Below, piece after piece: positions 46,321 through 58,120 of a stretch of 64,000 nt of DNA. Within the stretch, counting starts at the first letter, position 1, and the number at the start of each line of letters is the position of its first letter. The notes beneath the pieces are model-generated. The model was given only the letters and a program-made list of their open reading frames with translations, was not told the DNA's origin and made no database searches. Source of the DNA: Cyathus striatus (taxonomy: Eukaryota; Basidiomycota; Agaricomycetes; Agaricales; Nidulariaceae). Position numbers and translations under genes: made by a program. The stretch lies in the NCBI GenBank assembly GCA_025738555.1, contig JAOVFP010000002.1, positions 1,302,001-1,366,000 on the forward strand, read 5' to 3'.

Positions 46321-49300
46321 ATCCAGGTTTCTGAGAGGTTCGAGGAAGGAAGTACAGCAGCCCGAACCAATCATTCTTGAAAAGCCTGAGGTCACACGTG
46401 CTCCGGAGGACAGTGCAAGAATAAAGGCAGTCAGATTCGAAGAGAGAGAGCGAGAAGAAGGAGAGCTCACAGATACAGAATCAGATAGTGAGGAGGAAGA
46501 AAATATACTAAAAAGAACAAAAATAAATAAAACCCAGAAAAAAGAAGAAAAAGCTGAAACCTATAAAAAAGTGTCTGAGTTAGAGAATGATAATTTATTA
46601 GGGCCGGAGCTACCCTTTAGATTTATAAAGCCCATAAAACCAAGTCCAGGTCACTTGCCGATACCGGCGAACGAACTACCAAAAAGGCAACCTGCCTATA
46701 GACAGAGAGCGGAAGTAGAGGCAGATGTGAAGCCTGAGGACGTAGTTGATAAGATTTTAGACGTGCCTATCACATTGATGCCGAAAGATATTTTAGGATT
46801 ATCGCTGGCAGTCAGGAACAAGTTGCAAGCGAAGCTCATTACGAAATGTATGCCGCTAGCTAAGAATAGCGCATATGATAAATATAAGTTAGCTAATGAG
46901 AGGCCTGCAGCTAGGATCGAAGAAGTTATGGACGACGAGGCTCCAGGCAAACCAAGTCTTCAATGGATCTATGTTGAAGATAAGGAGCTTCCAAACCCAT
47001 TGATTAGTAAGAGTGAAAAAGGATGGGTAGTGTCAGACCCAATCATGCAGTACCTGCACACTTTTTCTCTGGAAGAAAGAGCATGTCGTGTATTTGTTGC
47101 AAGGGATATGGAAGCATTAAGGGTGATCTCAGGGAAGATAAACGATACATTGGTGGAAGATGCACTTCTAGATAGTGGTTCGCAGATAGTTACTATGAGC
47201 AGAACATTAGCTGAGAAATGTGGACTCCAATGGGACCCAGATGCGTGCTTAACTATGCAAAGCGTGAATGGGGGTTTAGAACAAACCTGTGGATTAGCTA
47301 GGGATGTACCCTTAAGTTTGGGTGAGCTAACCCTGTATTTACAAGTTCATATTTTGCCGTCACCACTGTACCAAATGTTATTGGGATGACCTTTTGATGT
47401 ACTTACAGCTAGTCACGTAATTACTTCTACAGATGGGAGAACTATAATAACATTGACGTCCCCAGAAACAGGAGCGCGCACTGTTATTCCCACGCATGCT
47501 AGAGGTAAACGGCAAGCTGTAGTTCAAGAGGAGTCGCATTTTCGGGATTCGATGAGCTGATGAAAAATCAGGGAGAGTTCGCAGTAGTGGTGTCAGAAGA
47601 TGGATTTGGGAAGTTAAAAGTAGATAGTATGTATATGCCAGAAAATACCAAAAATTTCCAGGGAGACGAGTTAACCTACGCATACTTGCAGGCTCAAGTA
47701 CAGCACAGTGAAATTAAGGAAGAGAAAGCTTCGCAGTTGTTAAATATACATTTAAATCAATGACTAGGCGAAGGAAAGGAAGGAGATGGATGGGTGGTAA
47801 ATTTCCATGACATAGTCAAGAAATCCATGCCCACCAAGAAAAAGTCGGTACGACATGTATTCGCAGGAAAGAAATATAAATCTGTTGCGAAGAAAGTCAA
47901 ACCAGTATTAGTGGAACTCCCTAAGGAGTTTTATATCAAGTGTGAGATCATAGGAGATCCCTTAGCTACGTTACCAAAATTACCAACTAAGCCACCAGAA
48001 TATGAGCCAGGCATTAGATATACTCAAGAATGAAAAGAATATATCGATAAGGCACATACAGAGGAATTTATGTTACCAGAGGAATGTAAGCTAATGCATT
48101 GGATGCTTAAGGAACACGAAATGGCTTTTGCATGGGAAGAATCAGAAAAGGGTCGGTTTAAGGAGGAGTATTTTCCCCCCATGAAAATACCAACTGTACC
48201 TCATGTACCATGGGTAGAAAGACCAATACCTATTCCACCAGCTATACATGACGAGGTCTGTGCCATCATAAAAGCTAAGCTAGATGGCGGTATATACAAA
48301 CAATCAAACTCTTTGTATAGATCTAAGTGGTTTTGCATAATTAAGAAAGATGGTAAAAGTCTTCGTCTAGTACATAATCTGGAACCCCTAAACAAAGTTA
48401 CTATAGTGCACTCGGGATTGCCACCAGCAACTGAGGAGTTAGCTAACCATTTCGCTGGGTGTGCCTGTGGGGGAATCTTAGATCTGTATGTAGGATATGA
48501 TGAAAGGTTATTGGATGAAGAATTGCGGGATCTTACAACATTCCAAACACCATTTGGAGCTTTAAGATTAGTTACCTTACCTATGGGATGGACGAATTCA
48601 GTAGCTATATTCCATGATGATGTCACTTATATCTTAAGAGACGAAATCCCTGAGTTCACTAAGCCATTTATTGACGATGTGCCAATGAGGGGAGGAAAAA
48701 CAAGGTATGAGCAACCAGATGGAACCTATGAGATGATTCCTGAGAATCTGGGAATCAGACACTTTATTTGGGAATATTTCCAAGGTGTAAATAGAGTTCT
48801 ACAGTGTATGGGATATGTGGGAGGAACTTTCTTTGGAAAGAAGTTGATTGTATGTGTGGATGAGTTCACAGTGGTAGGACATAGATGTTCTTACCTAGGA
48901 CATAAGCCGACTAAGCATACGATTGATTCCATTATGAATTGGGGACCCTGTAGAAATACAACGGAGGTTAGAAGTTTCTTAGGTACCGCTGTGCAAGCGT
49001 GTTTAAATATTCCTAAGTTCGTTGAGTTAGCTGCGCCTCTTTATGAATTATTAAAGAAGAACGTAGAATTCAAATGGGAAGATTTAGAACAGAAGTCTAT
49101 GGACGATCTTAAACAGGCTGTGTGGAACTATTTACCAATTCGGACTCTGGATTATAAGAGTAGTCAACTGTTAGTGCTAGCTGTGGATACATCTTACATA
49201 GCCGCAGGTTGGTTGATCTATCAAAGGGACGAAGTAGATCCTTCCAAGATCTGGTATGTTTGCTTTGGATCAAAGACTTTAACTAGACGTCAAAGTCGCT

Positions 49301-51420
49301 ATTCACAACCAAAATGAGAATTGTTAGGGTTACACATGGTTCTGGAAGAAGAACAGTACCTATTGCGAGGATGTTGTAATTTAGTTGTTGAAACTGATGC
49401 GAAATATTTGCATGAGATGTTGAATAATCCAGGGGGAATGCCAAATGCCACTACAAATAGATGGGTAGATTATATTCATACAAATTTCTTCTTTATGCTA
49501 GTACATAAAGCTGGGAAGACATTTGGGCCGGATGGTCTATCTAGGCGAAGGTATGTACCAGGGGATCGAACAGACTGGGTGTTTATGGATGAATCTGAGG
49601 ACGATGAAAAGCCGATACAATATATGAAAGCCAGAGACGGTGATCCTGACCCATTGAAGCTTGAAGAATTTTACAATGAGATCGATGATAGAACAGGATT
49701 TCTGTATGATATCGCCGAGGACATCTATTCATTTAAGGATGAGCTAAATATGGCTAAGGAAGAATATCGTAAAGAACAGGAAATCAGACAACAGATAATA
49801 AATTCTGATAAATGTGCTCCAGCTCAGCAAACATATCTACAGCAATTCATACAAGTCCCAGTAGTACCGGACCCAACCCTGAAAAATGACCCTGAACTAA
49901 GGGCATCATATTCAGAAGATCACCATAAGGAACAAGTGTGATTTATGGATCAATGCATAGAAAGCATGTGCGAACTCTTAGCAAATCCAAAGCCTGAAAG
50001 TAGTGAGTGGACTAAGGAGGACAAACGAAACTATGAGTTAGCTAGCAGGTTTTTATTGCATAATGGTAAGTTGTATTACAAGGATGATGAAGGACAACAT
50101 AAGTTGTTTGTAGAAAAGGAAGAGCACATGTATATGATGAAGGCGGCACATGATACTTTAGGACATCGCAGGGTATTTGCAACCATGGAACTATTAACAC
50201 ATAGATTTTGGTGGCCACAGGTCTCTAACAATGTACAATGGTACATAGCTACCTGTCATATTTGTCAGAAATGACAGAAACAATTGTTTGAGACAATGCC
50301 TGTCCTTACAGAAACACTGTCGATCTTTCAAATATTACATACTGATGTATTAAACATGTCAACAAATAAATCTAATCAGTGTAAGTATATTGTTCACAGT
50401 CGCTGTGCTTTGTCATCATGGGCAGAAGCTAAAGCAATCAGAAATGAAAATGCGCACGCTATTGGAGAATGGCTGTTTGAAGACATCATATGTAGATGGG
50501 GGTGTATTCAGAAAATAGTGATGGATAACGGAACCGCGTTCTTACAAGCAGTTAAGTGGTTAAGGGAAAAATACAATATAACTGGTATATCCATATCTCC
50601 TTATAACTCGAGAGCTAATGGAATGATTGAATGACCCCATTGGGATCTGCGACAGATGCTTGTAAAAAGTTCAGAGCCAGATTTATCTAAATGGTACTGG
50701 TTTTTGCTGCATGTTTGGTGGGCTGATCGTATGACTGCTAGGAAACGGTTTGGTTGTTCTCCATATTTTATAATTACTGGACAACACCCAGTGTTACCTT
50801 TGGATTTGCAAGAAGCTACTTGGTTTATACCAGTGCCGGATGGACTTATGTCTACAAGTGATTTAATTGGTCTACGAGCGAGGGCTTTAGCCAAACATGC
50901 GCAACATGTCGAAGATATGAGGAATAGGGTAACTAAGGAAAAGATAAGGCGATTAGCTAAGATGGAACAAGATGTGCAACACAAAGTCAAGGAATGGATC
51001 TTTAGTCCAGGAGATCTTGTGCTTGTAAAAAGTCCAAAAATAGGGAAACTTTCGAATTTGAAGAATCAAGTCAGGTACAACAGACCTTATGTTGTGGTAT
51101 CATGTTCAAAAGGGGGTAGTTATATTCTCTGTGAAATGAATGGGGTGATATTACAAAATAAGGTAGCTAGATTACGAGTAATACTATATCTAGCTAGGAA
51201 AAGAATAGAGTTCTCAGAGGAAGTACAAAAGTTAATTGGGTTGACACCTGAACTTTTGGAAACCATGTTATCTGAAGAAGAAGATGAAACACCATCTAAA
51301 ATTCAGGAGGACTTACATTTCCGAAAAATCCGTCTGAAAGCGTGTGAAAGCGAATCTTCTAGCGAAATGGGACCGGATATATTTGATGAGGTTATACCAA
51401 ACTCGGAAGACTCAGATTAA
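46321..51420 (+). pseudogene. gypsy pol (PR-RT-RNase H-integrase), seven TGA stops and one frameshift
   Basis: Protease: LLDSGSQIVTM (active-site Asp at 47171) and YQMLLG just before the first TGA (47387). Reverse transcriptase 48200-48900: GILDLYVGYDER, TLPMGW and FIDDVPM (the YxDD box as FIDD). RNase H 49170-49540: VLAVDTSYIAAGW and VVETDAKYLHEML. Integrase 50100-50640: HDTLGH and CHICQK (zinc-binding HHCC), LHTDVLNM, MDNGTAF, and NSRANGMIE for the catalytic D, D and E. C-terminal GDLVLVKSP...RPYVVV is the SH3-like integrase tail; no chromodomain is seen. In-frame TGA at 47387, 47761, 48031, 49315, 49939, 50272 and 50632; at least LLG-PFD, CQK-Q and MIE-PH sit where Arg is usual. A one-base shift near 47535 changes frame. 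From 47560 to the TAA at 51418 the phase is constant. Confidence 0.9.
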
Positions 51421-51466
51421 TGAGGGAAAGAGCGTGGCATAATCACAAATATCATATAAAAAGTTC

Positions 51467-51476
51467 GAGGGGGGGA
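51467..51476 (+). promoter_or_regulatory. polypurine tract of the gypsy element
   Basis: GAGGGGGGGA directly before TGCTACATG, the presumed start of the 3' LTR; it primes plus-strand DNA synthesis. Confidence 0.7.
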
Positions 51477-51658
51477 TGCTACATGTGCAGGGATTGTGCT
51501 ACAAGCCTATTCTACCATTACCATATAGTGTCCTCGCCCATAACAGTCCCTATTCGTGTCTAAGTCCCTTAGCTAGTCACAGGTACAACTTAATCTATAA
51601 ATAAATCAATAGAAGTTACTAGTGATTTATAAATAGATAAACAGGAGTCAAAGCTTAC

Positions 51659-52896
51659 CAGAGGAACCACGAGCATCAGAGTAATGAAGGTATCTCTCAA
51701 TGTCCGTGTTGGTGTCAATGAAGGTCTTGTAAAGCTGCTGAATGCTTTGAGCCGTGCACATCAGAGTCTCGGCCCAGTGCATCCCCATCAAATGGGACGG
51801 CACAGGTACCTGATCGATCTTATTCAGGCTCAGCAGGTGGTCCATCACAGACCGAGCAAAAGTAAGACACTCGGAGGGGGTACCTAAGAATAATAAAGTG
51901 ATTAGAGATGGATAAGCTAAGTAAAAGACGGATACGTACGAGGAAGAGGAAGCACCAAGCGAGGGCGCTTGCGAGAACCCTCATCTTTGTCAGTTTTGGG
52001 ATGCTTCCCTTTACAAAGGTGCTCAGCTTGACAATAAGCAGGACTATTGCGATCAAGATTGGGAATCGCGTCGAAAAATAATTTCACTGCCTCCGGGCGA
52101 GTAGAAGACTGGAGTTATTAAATTAAATTTTCATTAGATAAGAAACTTTAAAAATAACTCACAGATGCTTTGGCCTCGTTGTCAACCTCCATTGCATTGA
52201 AGTGCTTAGTTAAGTTATGAACACGAGGGTTAGTATGCTTCTGTCACATAGAAAGTCGAGCTACAATACCTCAGCGTCAATGACAGAGGAAGTTGGAGAA
52301 GTTGTACTGGTCATGTGTGTACTCTTATCATCATCCACATTGGCAACAACATCGGAACCCTTGCTGGAAATCTAAGGAGATCTTGGTTAATAAAATACAA
52401 AAGTGTTAGCTAGGATAACTTACGGGATGACGAGAGGTAACAGGTGTCGCAGGTGGCGCAGTTGGAGCAGGAATAATGTCGGGAATAAGAATGGCGGCAA
52501 TAGCCTCAGCAGCACAGACCCTTGGCTCAATCACAGCCCAAGCCTGCTCAAGGAGAGCAAAGAGGCCCGCTGGCTTCGCCAACTTATACCTGTTCTCGAG
52601 GAAAATATAAAGTGAGCAGCTTTTTCTCACGACCTCCTCAATGACGGAGTGTTCAAGCATGGCAGGGAAACCCTCGGCATACTTTAATAACATTTCCTAG
52701 AAAAGAGGGGCGATTAGCTAGCAACCGGTACAATAGTTAAGCAAACACTTATGAGCGTAGCGGCCTCCTTGTGCAACTCAGTCCGAAGTTGGGCACTAGA
52801 CATCATGTCGCGCTGGGCTTGCCAGTGCCCCGTCTTCATGCATAAACCACAAGCAGCGTCAAGAAATGCGGCTTCAGATGGGAAATTGTCGGCCAT
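51659..52896 (-). CDS. six-exon gene of unknown function, 3' end cut by the gypsy element
   Basis: Start MADNFPSEAAFLDAACGLCM at 52896. Exons: 52896-52747, 52696-52424, 52371-52270, 52240-52163, 52108-51940 and 51883-51659. Phases agree at every join and the borders are GT-AG (donors GTTTGC, GTAAGT, GTATTG, GTGAGT, GTACGT, GTAAGC). Exon 2 includes FLENRYKLAKPAGLFALLEQ; exon 5 has a basic stretch GSRKRPRL; exon 6 has FARSVMDHLLSLNKIDQVP. About 330 residues are visible with no stop. I recognise no domain. The final donor opens an intron that runs into the 3' end of the gypsy element, so downstream exons are missing or displaced. CpG sites are retained, unlike in the transposons. A TATA-like TTTTTATACC lies near 52996. 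It may be a real host gene broken by the insertion, or a gene carried between the two transposons. Confidence 0.65.
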
Positions 52897-53058
52897 TATG
52901 GTGACAAAAAAGTAGAATGGAAAATTGGGAAGTGAGCAGGAAAATAGGAGAGAATGGTAGCAGGAATGCTGAAGACTAGCAAGGAGAATACAGGGTTTTT
53001 ATACCATCTAACAGCAAGCTATAGGCGAAAGAAGACATAAGCTAGCTACTAAATTTGG

Positions 53059-53570
53059 CAGTACTTATCCCTCCCCCACCCTTTCACCTAAACTTCACGT
53101 GAATTTCATGTGAAGGGGTGAAATTCACGTGAAATTCATGTGAATTTCACATGAAATACACATTGAAGTAACATTTTCACGTGAAATTCACGTGAAAACA
53201 TGTGAAGTCCACATGAATTTCACCTTCATCTAGGATGTTCCAAAATCACCAAAATTTGGTGAAATTCAAGTGAAGTTTAGGTGAAAACTAGGTGAAAAAT
53301 AGGTGAAATTTAAATATGAAATTCATGTGAATTTCACATGGAATTCACATGAAATTCATGTGAAGTACACATGAAATACAAGTCATGTACAGTGCAATAG
53401 TTACATGAAATTCATGTGAATTTCACGTGAAATCCATGTGAAGTACACATGAGATACAGGTCAAATTCATATGCATGTACAGTGCAATAGTTACATGAAA
53501 TACAGGTCAAATTCATATGCATGTACAGTCCAATAGTTACATAACATTAATGTGAAATATACATGAAATG
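53059..53570. repeat. subterminal palindrome cluster, KDZ copy B left end
   Basis: CACGTGAATTTCATGTG-type self-complementary units plus repeats of CATGTACAGTGCAATAGTTA. Likely transposase-binding sites (inference). Confidence 0.8.
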
Positions 53571-53657
53571 TATATTATTTTCTATATAAAAATGTATTTT
53601 AAAGATTTAGAACTTAGAATTACATATGAAAGTTAGAGAATATTGTAAATTTATCTA

Positions 53658-56600
53658 TTATATATCCACATCCATATCCTCAGGTAGATCATCACTGAGC
53701 CTTGTCTTCATTGCTCTTTGCTGTTGTCTATCCAAAACATGTTGTGTGTGATAAACCAACATTGCATGTAGAAACCAATTAAAGTTTGATACTGTCATTC
53801 GTTTGAGAATAGACTCAAACCCACCCAGCCAAGAATTGAGTTGCTCACATACCTGATAATGAATTAATAGTTATTAAGATTTAATACTTATATCTTACCT
53901 GTGTATTAAAAGCTCTCTTGTAATATGGTTGACCATTCCGATCATGTTCAATTATTACAAGATTAGGAGCAGAGCCATCACTTGGTGCAGGATTGCAAAA
54001 TGTACGACAAAGGTCATCATCTGCCTTATGATTTGTATAGTGATATCCATCAACAACAAATCGACTATTCAGTAGCCAAGGTCGATAAAGAATATTTTTC
54101 AGAACTGAATGTAGAACCAGACAGGCTTTGTCAATACATATATATGCTGGACGTAAGTCAGGTGTTGGGTAAATCATATTTAATAACTCCATGATATTAG
54201 CTGTTGACTCAGATTTTACAAACTTTTTCCAAGCAATAACAACTCCACATGGAGCACACACAGTTTCAACACAATAATAGCGATTTGGAGAAAAATAAGA
54301 CTTGCGGGTATCAGAATTATCATCATTCTGTTCTTCATCATGTGGCTGCTGTGGTCGATTAACATTAGGTAGCCATGCCAGATTTTCATTTCTGCGTTGC
54401 AGTGCTCTTTTTAGTCCAGAAAGACTTGCTGAACTGTAATTTGACTTATGCTTATTCCACATTTCTTTATGAGCCTCACATGCTTCTGTACCTGCAACTT
54501 TTTGTGCATCACAACTCTTAACACGACATTTGGGTCCATATTGTATGTTGTGATGTCTGCAGAATACACCACCACGATAATTGTTAACTTCAGCATGACA
54601 ACCCTCCATTGCACAGTGCTAAATCATTGTTAAGTCTAAGTTTATAATAAATAAATAAATACACATACAGTTGGGCCCATTACAACACCATCTACTACAA
54701 CCATCTTCACAGGAGCAAAATTTTCTGTTGTAATATTACTTCTGTAGTTAGTCATGTTATCAGCTGTAGACTTGTACTTTTGAGTACATTCTAAGCAGCT
54801 GTGCTCTGATGGAGGTTTAACAATTCCATTTGCCCCAAGATGCTCAAATGCATAATGTGTAATTTCATTGATTGGTAGATGATCATCAACAGTAAGTTGT
54901 CTACCAGTAATTAAGCTTACAGTCTGAATAGACTCATCTATAAAGGCATGCCAAATTTGCTTGCGACTAATTTCAATGTTATTTCCAAAGCTATTACTCC
55001 AATATTCAGCATATGCTGCAGCTGATGCATGAAAACTGTATATACCATGCATTATTGCTTTAGAGAATACTCGATCCACCCAAAGATGAGTACCTATTTT
55101 AAAATAACGTGCTTTATTTAAATATTCTTTTTGTGGTCTCTGACCAGTAATAGATATATGTTTATGATCAGCATAGTATATTGATTTACACTTAGAGCAA
55201 GATCCTGTTAGTATATATGATTCATGATACATTTTTGTACCCTCAATTAATGTAACTTTTGGTATATCTTGATATTTTGAATTTTGTGTTAATGCAGACC
55301 CATCACATGATGCACCATTGCAATGCATAAATGATGGACATATCATTCGTACTGGAGTTAATTTAGTTTCTGAAACAGGTCCTAGCTCTCCAATATAGTG
55401 CCCTGTCTCATTATATGGATGCAATTTAAGAAATTTGGAAAATGCATCTATTTTTGCAGAAATATTATAGTTAATGTCATCATCATCATAGTGATCTGGA
55501 ATTATATTTTCTTGAAATAAATATTTAGTTTTACTACCAAGAGAAGATGTAACAGCCATTGACAGTGCATTAATCCAAGCAGTTAGTGTTGTTGTTCTTC
55601 TGTCATTTCCTTCACGATACTGTTGTCTTGCATGTAAATTTAACAGCTCAACATTACTTGTTAGAGAAAACAGCAAAAATATAACTGTTGATAGGCTAAT
55701 CTTTGATCCAAAGTTTGCTTCAATAAACTGACTAAATTGGCTAAACTTTAACATAGGAAACTCTTGTTCAGTTCCTATAGCATAGGCCATTGGCAAGTAA
55801 TACAGTGCAACTAAATATGAGTTCCTGAGCAATAGAGAAATGCATATTTGAAGTAACCAAATGACAATGTTAAAGAAACTAAAATTACATGATACAAACT
55901 TTAACACCACATGATGTACAACTACTTACTTGTTCTTAATTCCAGCTCCTTTCTTGGATTTCCCCTTGTCCTTCCCTTTGGCTGATTTCTGGTTTGAATC
56001 ACTGGCCTTCTCTTTACCAGCTGCTTTATCTTTATTAGCCTTGTCTCTGGCATTCATCCAATCTGCTAAATTGACTCTTGTAAATCCAGAAGACTTCTCC
56101 AAGCCCCAAAGCTCACGTGTATTGTTCATATCAGGATTATTATCACTTAGCCATTCTACCATGTCTGGATAGTTGGAAAGTCTCTTCAGAACAACATCCC
56201 AGTTGTGCCATGCAGTAGTTCCAATTCCAAAAAGTTTATAAATATCAGAGGATGATGGTTTAGCAAACCCATCAGGCAATGGTTTAGAATTTATGTCCAC
56301 TAAGCGTTTAACCCTATTAACCTCACTGTAGACTTTCCATGCCTCCTGAATTGACCATTTTCCAGTAAGTTCAAGGAGTGACTGGTCTACCTCTAAATGG
56401 ATACAATAGTCCTCTCTCTTGGAGATAACTTATTGCCAATCTGGGTGTTCTCAACTGAATAGCTAGACTTATTATCCTCACTCTTAGAATGAGCCGAAGT
56501 TTCATTTGTGCTAACAGCACTTGAAGCCTTACTGTAGCCAATGTGTTTAATGATAGGGTCAGTCTGACACAAGAATTAGTATTTAATATATATATATAAT

Positions 56601-58120
56601 TGAAATTCTTACTGCAGCAAGAAAAATAGCTAAGTCTTGATTTTGTGGGCGCCACTCAATAGTAACTGCATCTCGTATGCTACTGTAGCGCCCTCGCATA
56701 ATCCAGATATTTCGACTAGTATCAAATACTCTAATCTGATGGTCTTGTTCTACAATTCATATTAGTGAAGATGAAACAAAATTCATAATAATATTACCTT
56801 TAATATTAGGAATCATTTGAGCAATTTCTTCAAGTACAGATTTCAGATGATTGTTCACAACAATGGGAATGGCTGTTGGAGGAGTTTCAATATTCAACAA
56901 AGTTGGGTTGACTTTTGGAGAATCATCAGAAATGATGATATATGCTAGTCCTTCCTCCTGAATATCCATAGGAGAGTTGTTCTCATCATCAATATAATCA
57001 GCAAAGTTCAATGTATTTCCATATGCTTTCCCTCTAATTGTACCACCATGAGTTTTAGATGCTCCTTTCAATTCTGCCTTAGTTGGTACAGGGGACAGAG
57101 GAGAATTGGTTGGTGGGGGGCTATGCATATCATAGTCTTCTTCACCCCCCTCCTCCAAGATTTGTTTATCTTTCTCATTATTTGCCTCCATATTCTTTTC
57201 CTTTTCCTCAATATCAATCACTTCATTATCAGAACTCTCACTATCATTCTCTTCACTATTTTCCTTCATTTTCAAATCATCTCTCTCTCCTTCTTCAGCA
57301 TTACTATCATTCTCATTCTCATTCTCATTTTCATTGTCTTCAGTACCATTGTTTTCAGTATTTTCTGACTCAGTGTCTGAAGGAGTGACAGCTAGAAGAA
57401 CTTTTCTTTTAGTTCTTCCCTCACCACCTATAGCTGATACCCCAGGAGTATTCATAGTATTTATTTCAGATATAGTCTCAGTAGCTGTGACTTCAGCAGA
57501 TGTTCCAATAGTCTCAGTTAAATTCTCAATAGTACCAGCAGCCAAACTCTCAATAGTACCAGTCTTGGTAGTAGCCTCAGTAGTGATTTCAGAAGCTTGA
57601 GTAGTCTCAGTATTAACAGTTGCAGCTTCAGTAGCAGTTCCAGTCATCTCAGTAGCAATAATGCGTGCTGGAGGTGCCACAGTAAGACCAATTTCTTTAA
57701 TAATCGTCTCAGCACTGAAATAATTGCATTAGAATTAATTTATTATGAAATGGGTGTACACACTCTTTAGTGGAAGAAGCAGCTTCATCTTCTTCTTCCT
57801 TATCTGCAGCTGTTTTACTGTAAAAAGTGTTAGCAAACCAATAGAAATAACTGAACAGCCAGTACACACCGTGCTTTAGTGCGCCTTCCCTTCCCCCCCT
57901 TCCCTTTTTTAACTTGCTTCTTGTCCTTTCCAACATCCAGCCCATCTGAATTCATAGTAGCCTTCTTAGCAGCAGGCTCATCTGTAGTGTCCACAGATGA
58001 TTGTGTACGTTTGCGTGGCTTGGATGCTGGTGAGTCAGAACGAACCTGACCACTACGAGAACGAGGTGGTGAAACAGTAGTAGAGGTGTTGTTGGTGTTG
58101 TTTTGCTTGTTTGGAGCCAT
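53658..58120 (-). CDS. KDZ transposase gene, copy B (nearly intact)
   Basis: Start MAPNKQNN at 58120; stop after EDMDVDI at 53658. Two small basic/acidic exons (58120-57890 and 57829-57770) lead to a Thr/Ala-rich then Glu/Asp-rich exon (57715-56790), a region with WHNWDVVLKRLSNYPDM and WGLEKSSGF ending in a Lys-rich tail (56600-55926), and the main exon 55910-54670. The CxC5 cluster is CPSFMHCNGASC with CSKCKSIYYADH (55340-55170); CxC6 is HSCLEC, GCHAEVNNYRGGVFC, CRVKSC and EACEAH (54810-54470). The RNase H-fold core has VVVDGVVMGPT, YICIDKAC (about 54150), FVVDGYHY and, in the last exon, CEQLNSWLGG (53852-53825) as the likely acidic residues. GTAAGA...TTATCAG splits the last two exons. One base lost near 56392 shifts the frame relative to copy A, so this copy may also be inactive. 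It would cut and paste the element using its terminal repeats. Confidence 0.85.

Larger units (their letters stand above)
43163..51600 (+). mobile_element. Ty3/gypsy LTR retrotransposon, inactivated mainly by TGA stops
   Basis: Order PBS, gag, protease, RT, RNase H, integrase; integrase after RNase H is the gypsy order. PBS at 43163. Polypurine tract GAGGGGGGGA at 51467-51476 with a 3' LTR starting TGCTACATGTGCAGGG at 51477. I could not find a matching 5' LTR, so the LTRs are truncated or highly diverged. A non-coding 1.1 kb segment separates gag from pol. Nine in-frame stops fall within gag and pol; eight are TGA. Downstream it abuts the sixth intron of the gene at 51659-52896. Confidence 0.85.

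Noticed and set aside
43473..51420. TGA recoded as an amino acid in the retrotransposon
   Set aside because: The same stop replaces a visible CGA in KDZ copy A versus copy B, and frameshifts and a broken zinc knuckle coexist, so decay explains it better than readthrough.
53982..54194. Plus-strand frames opposite the KDZ transposase (also 9848-10060)
   Set aside because: Shadows of the minus-strand gene; conserved only because the underlying copies are.
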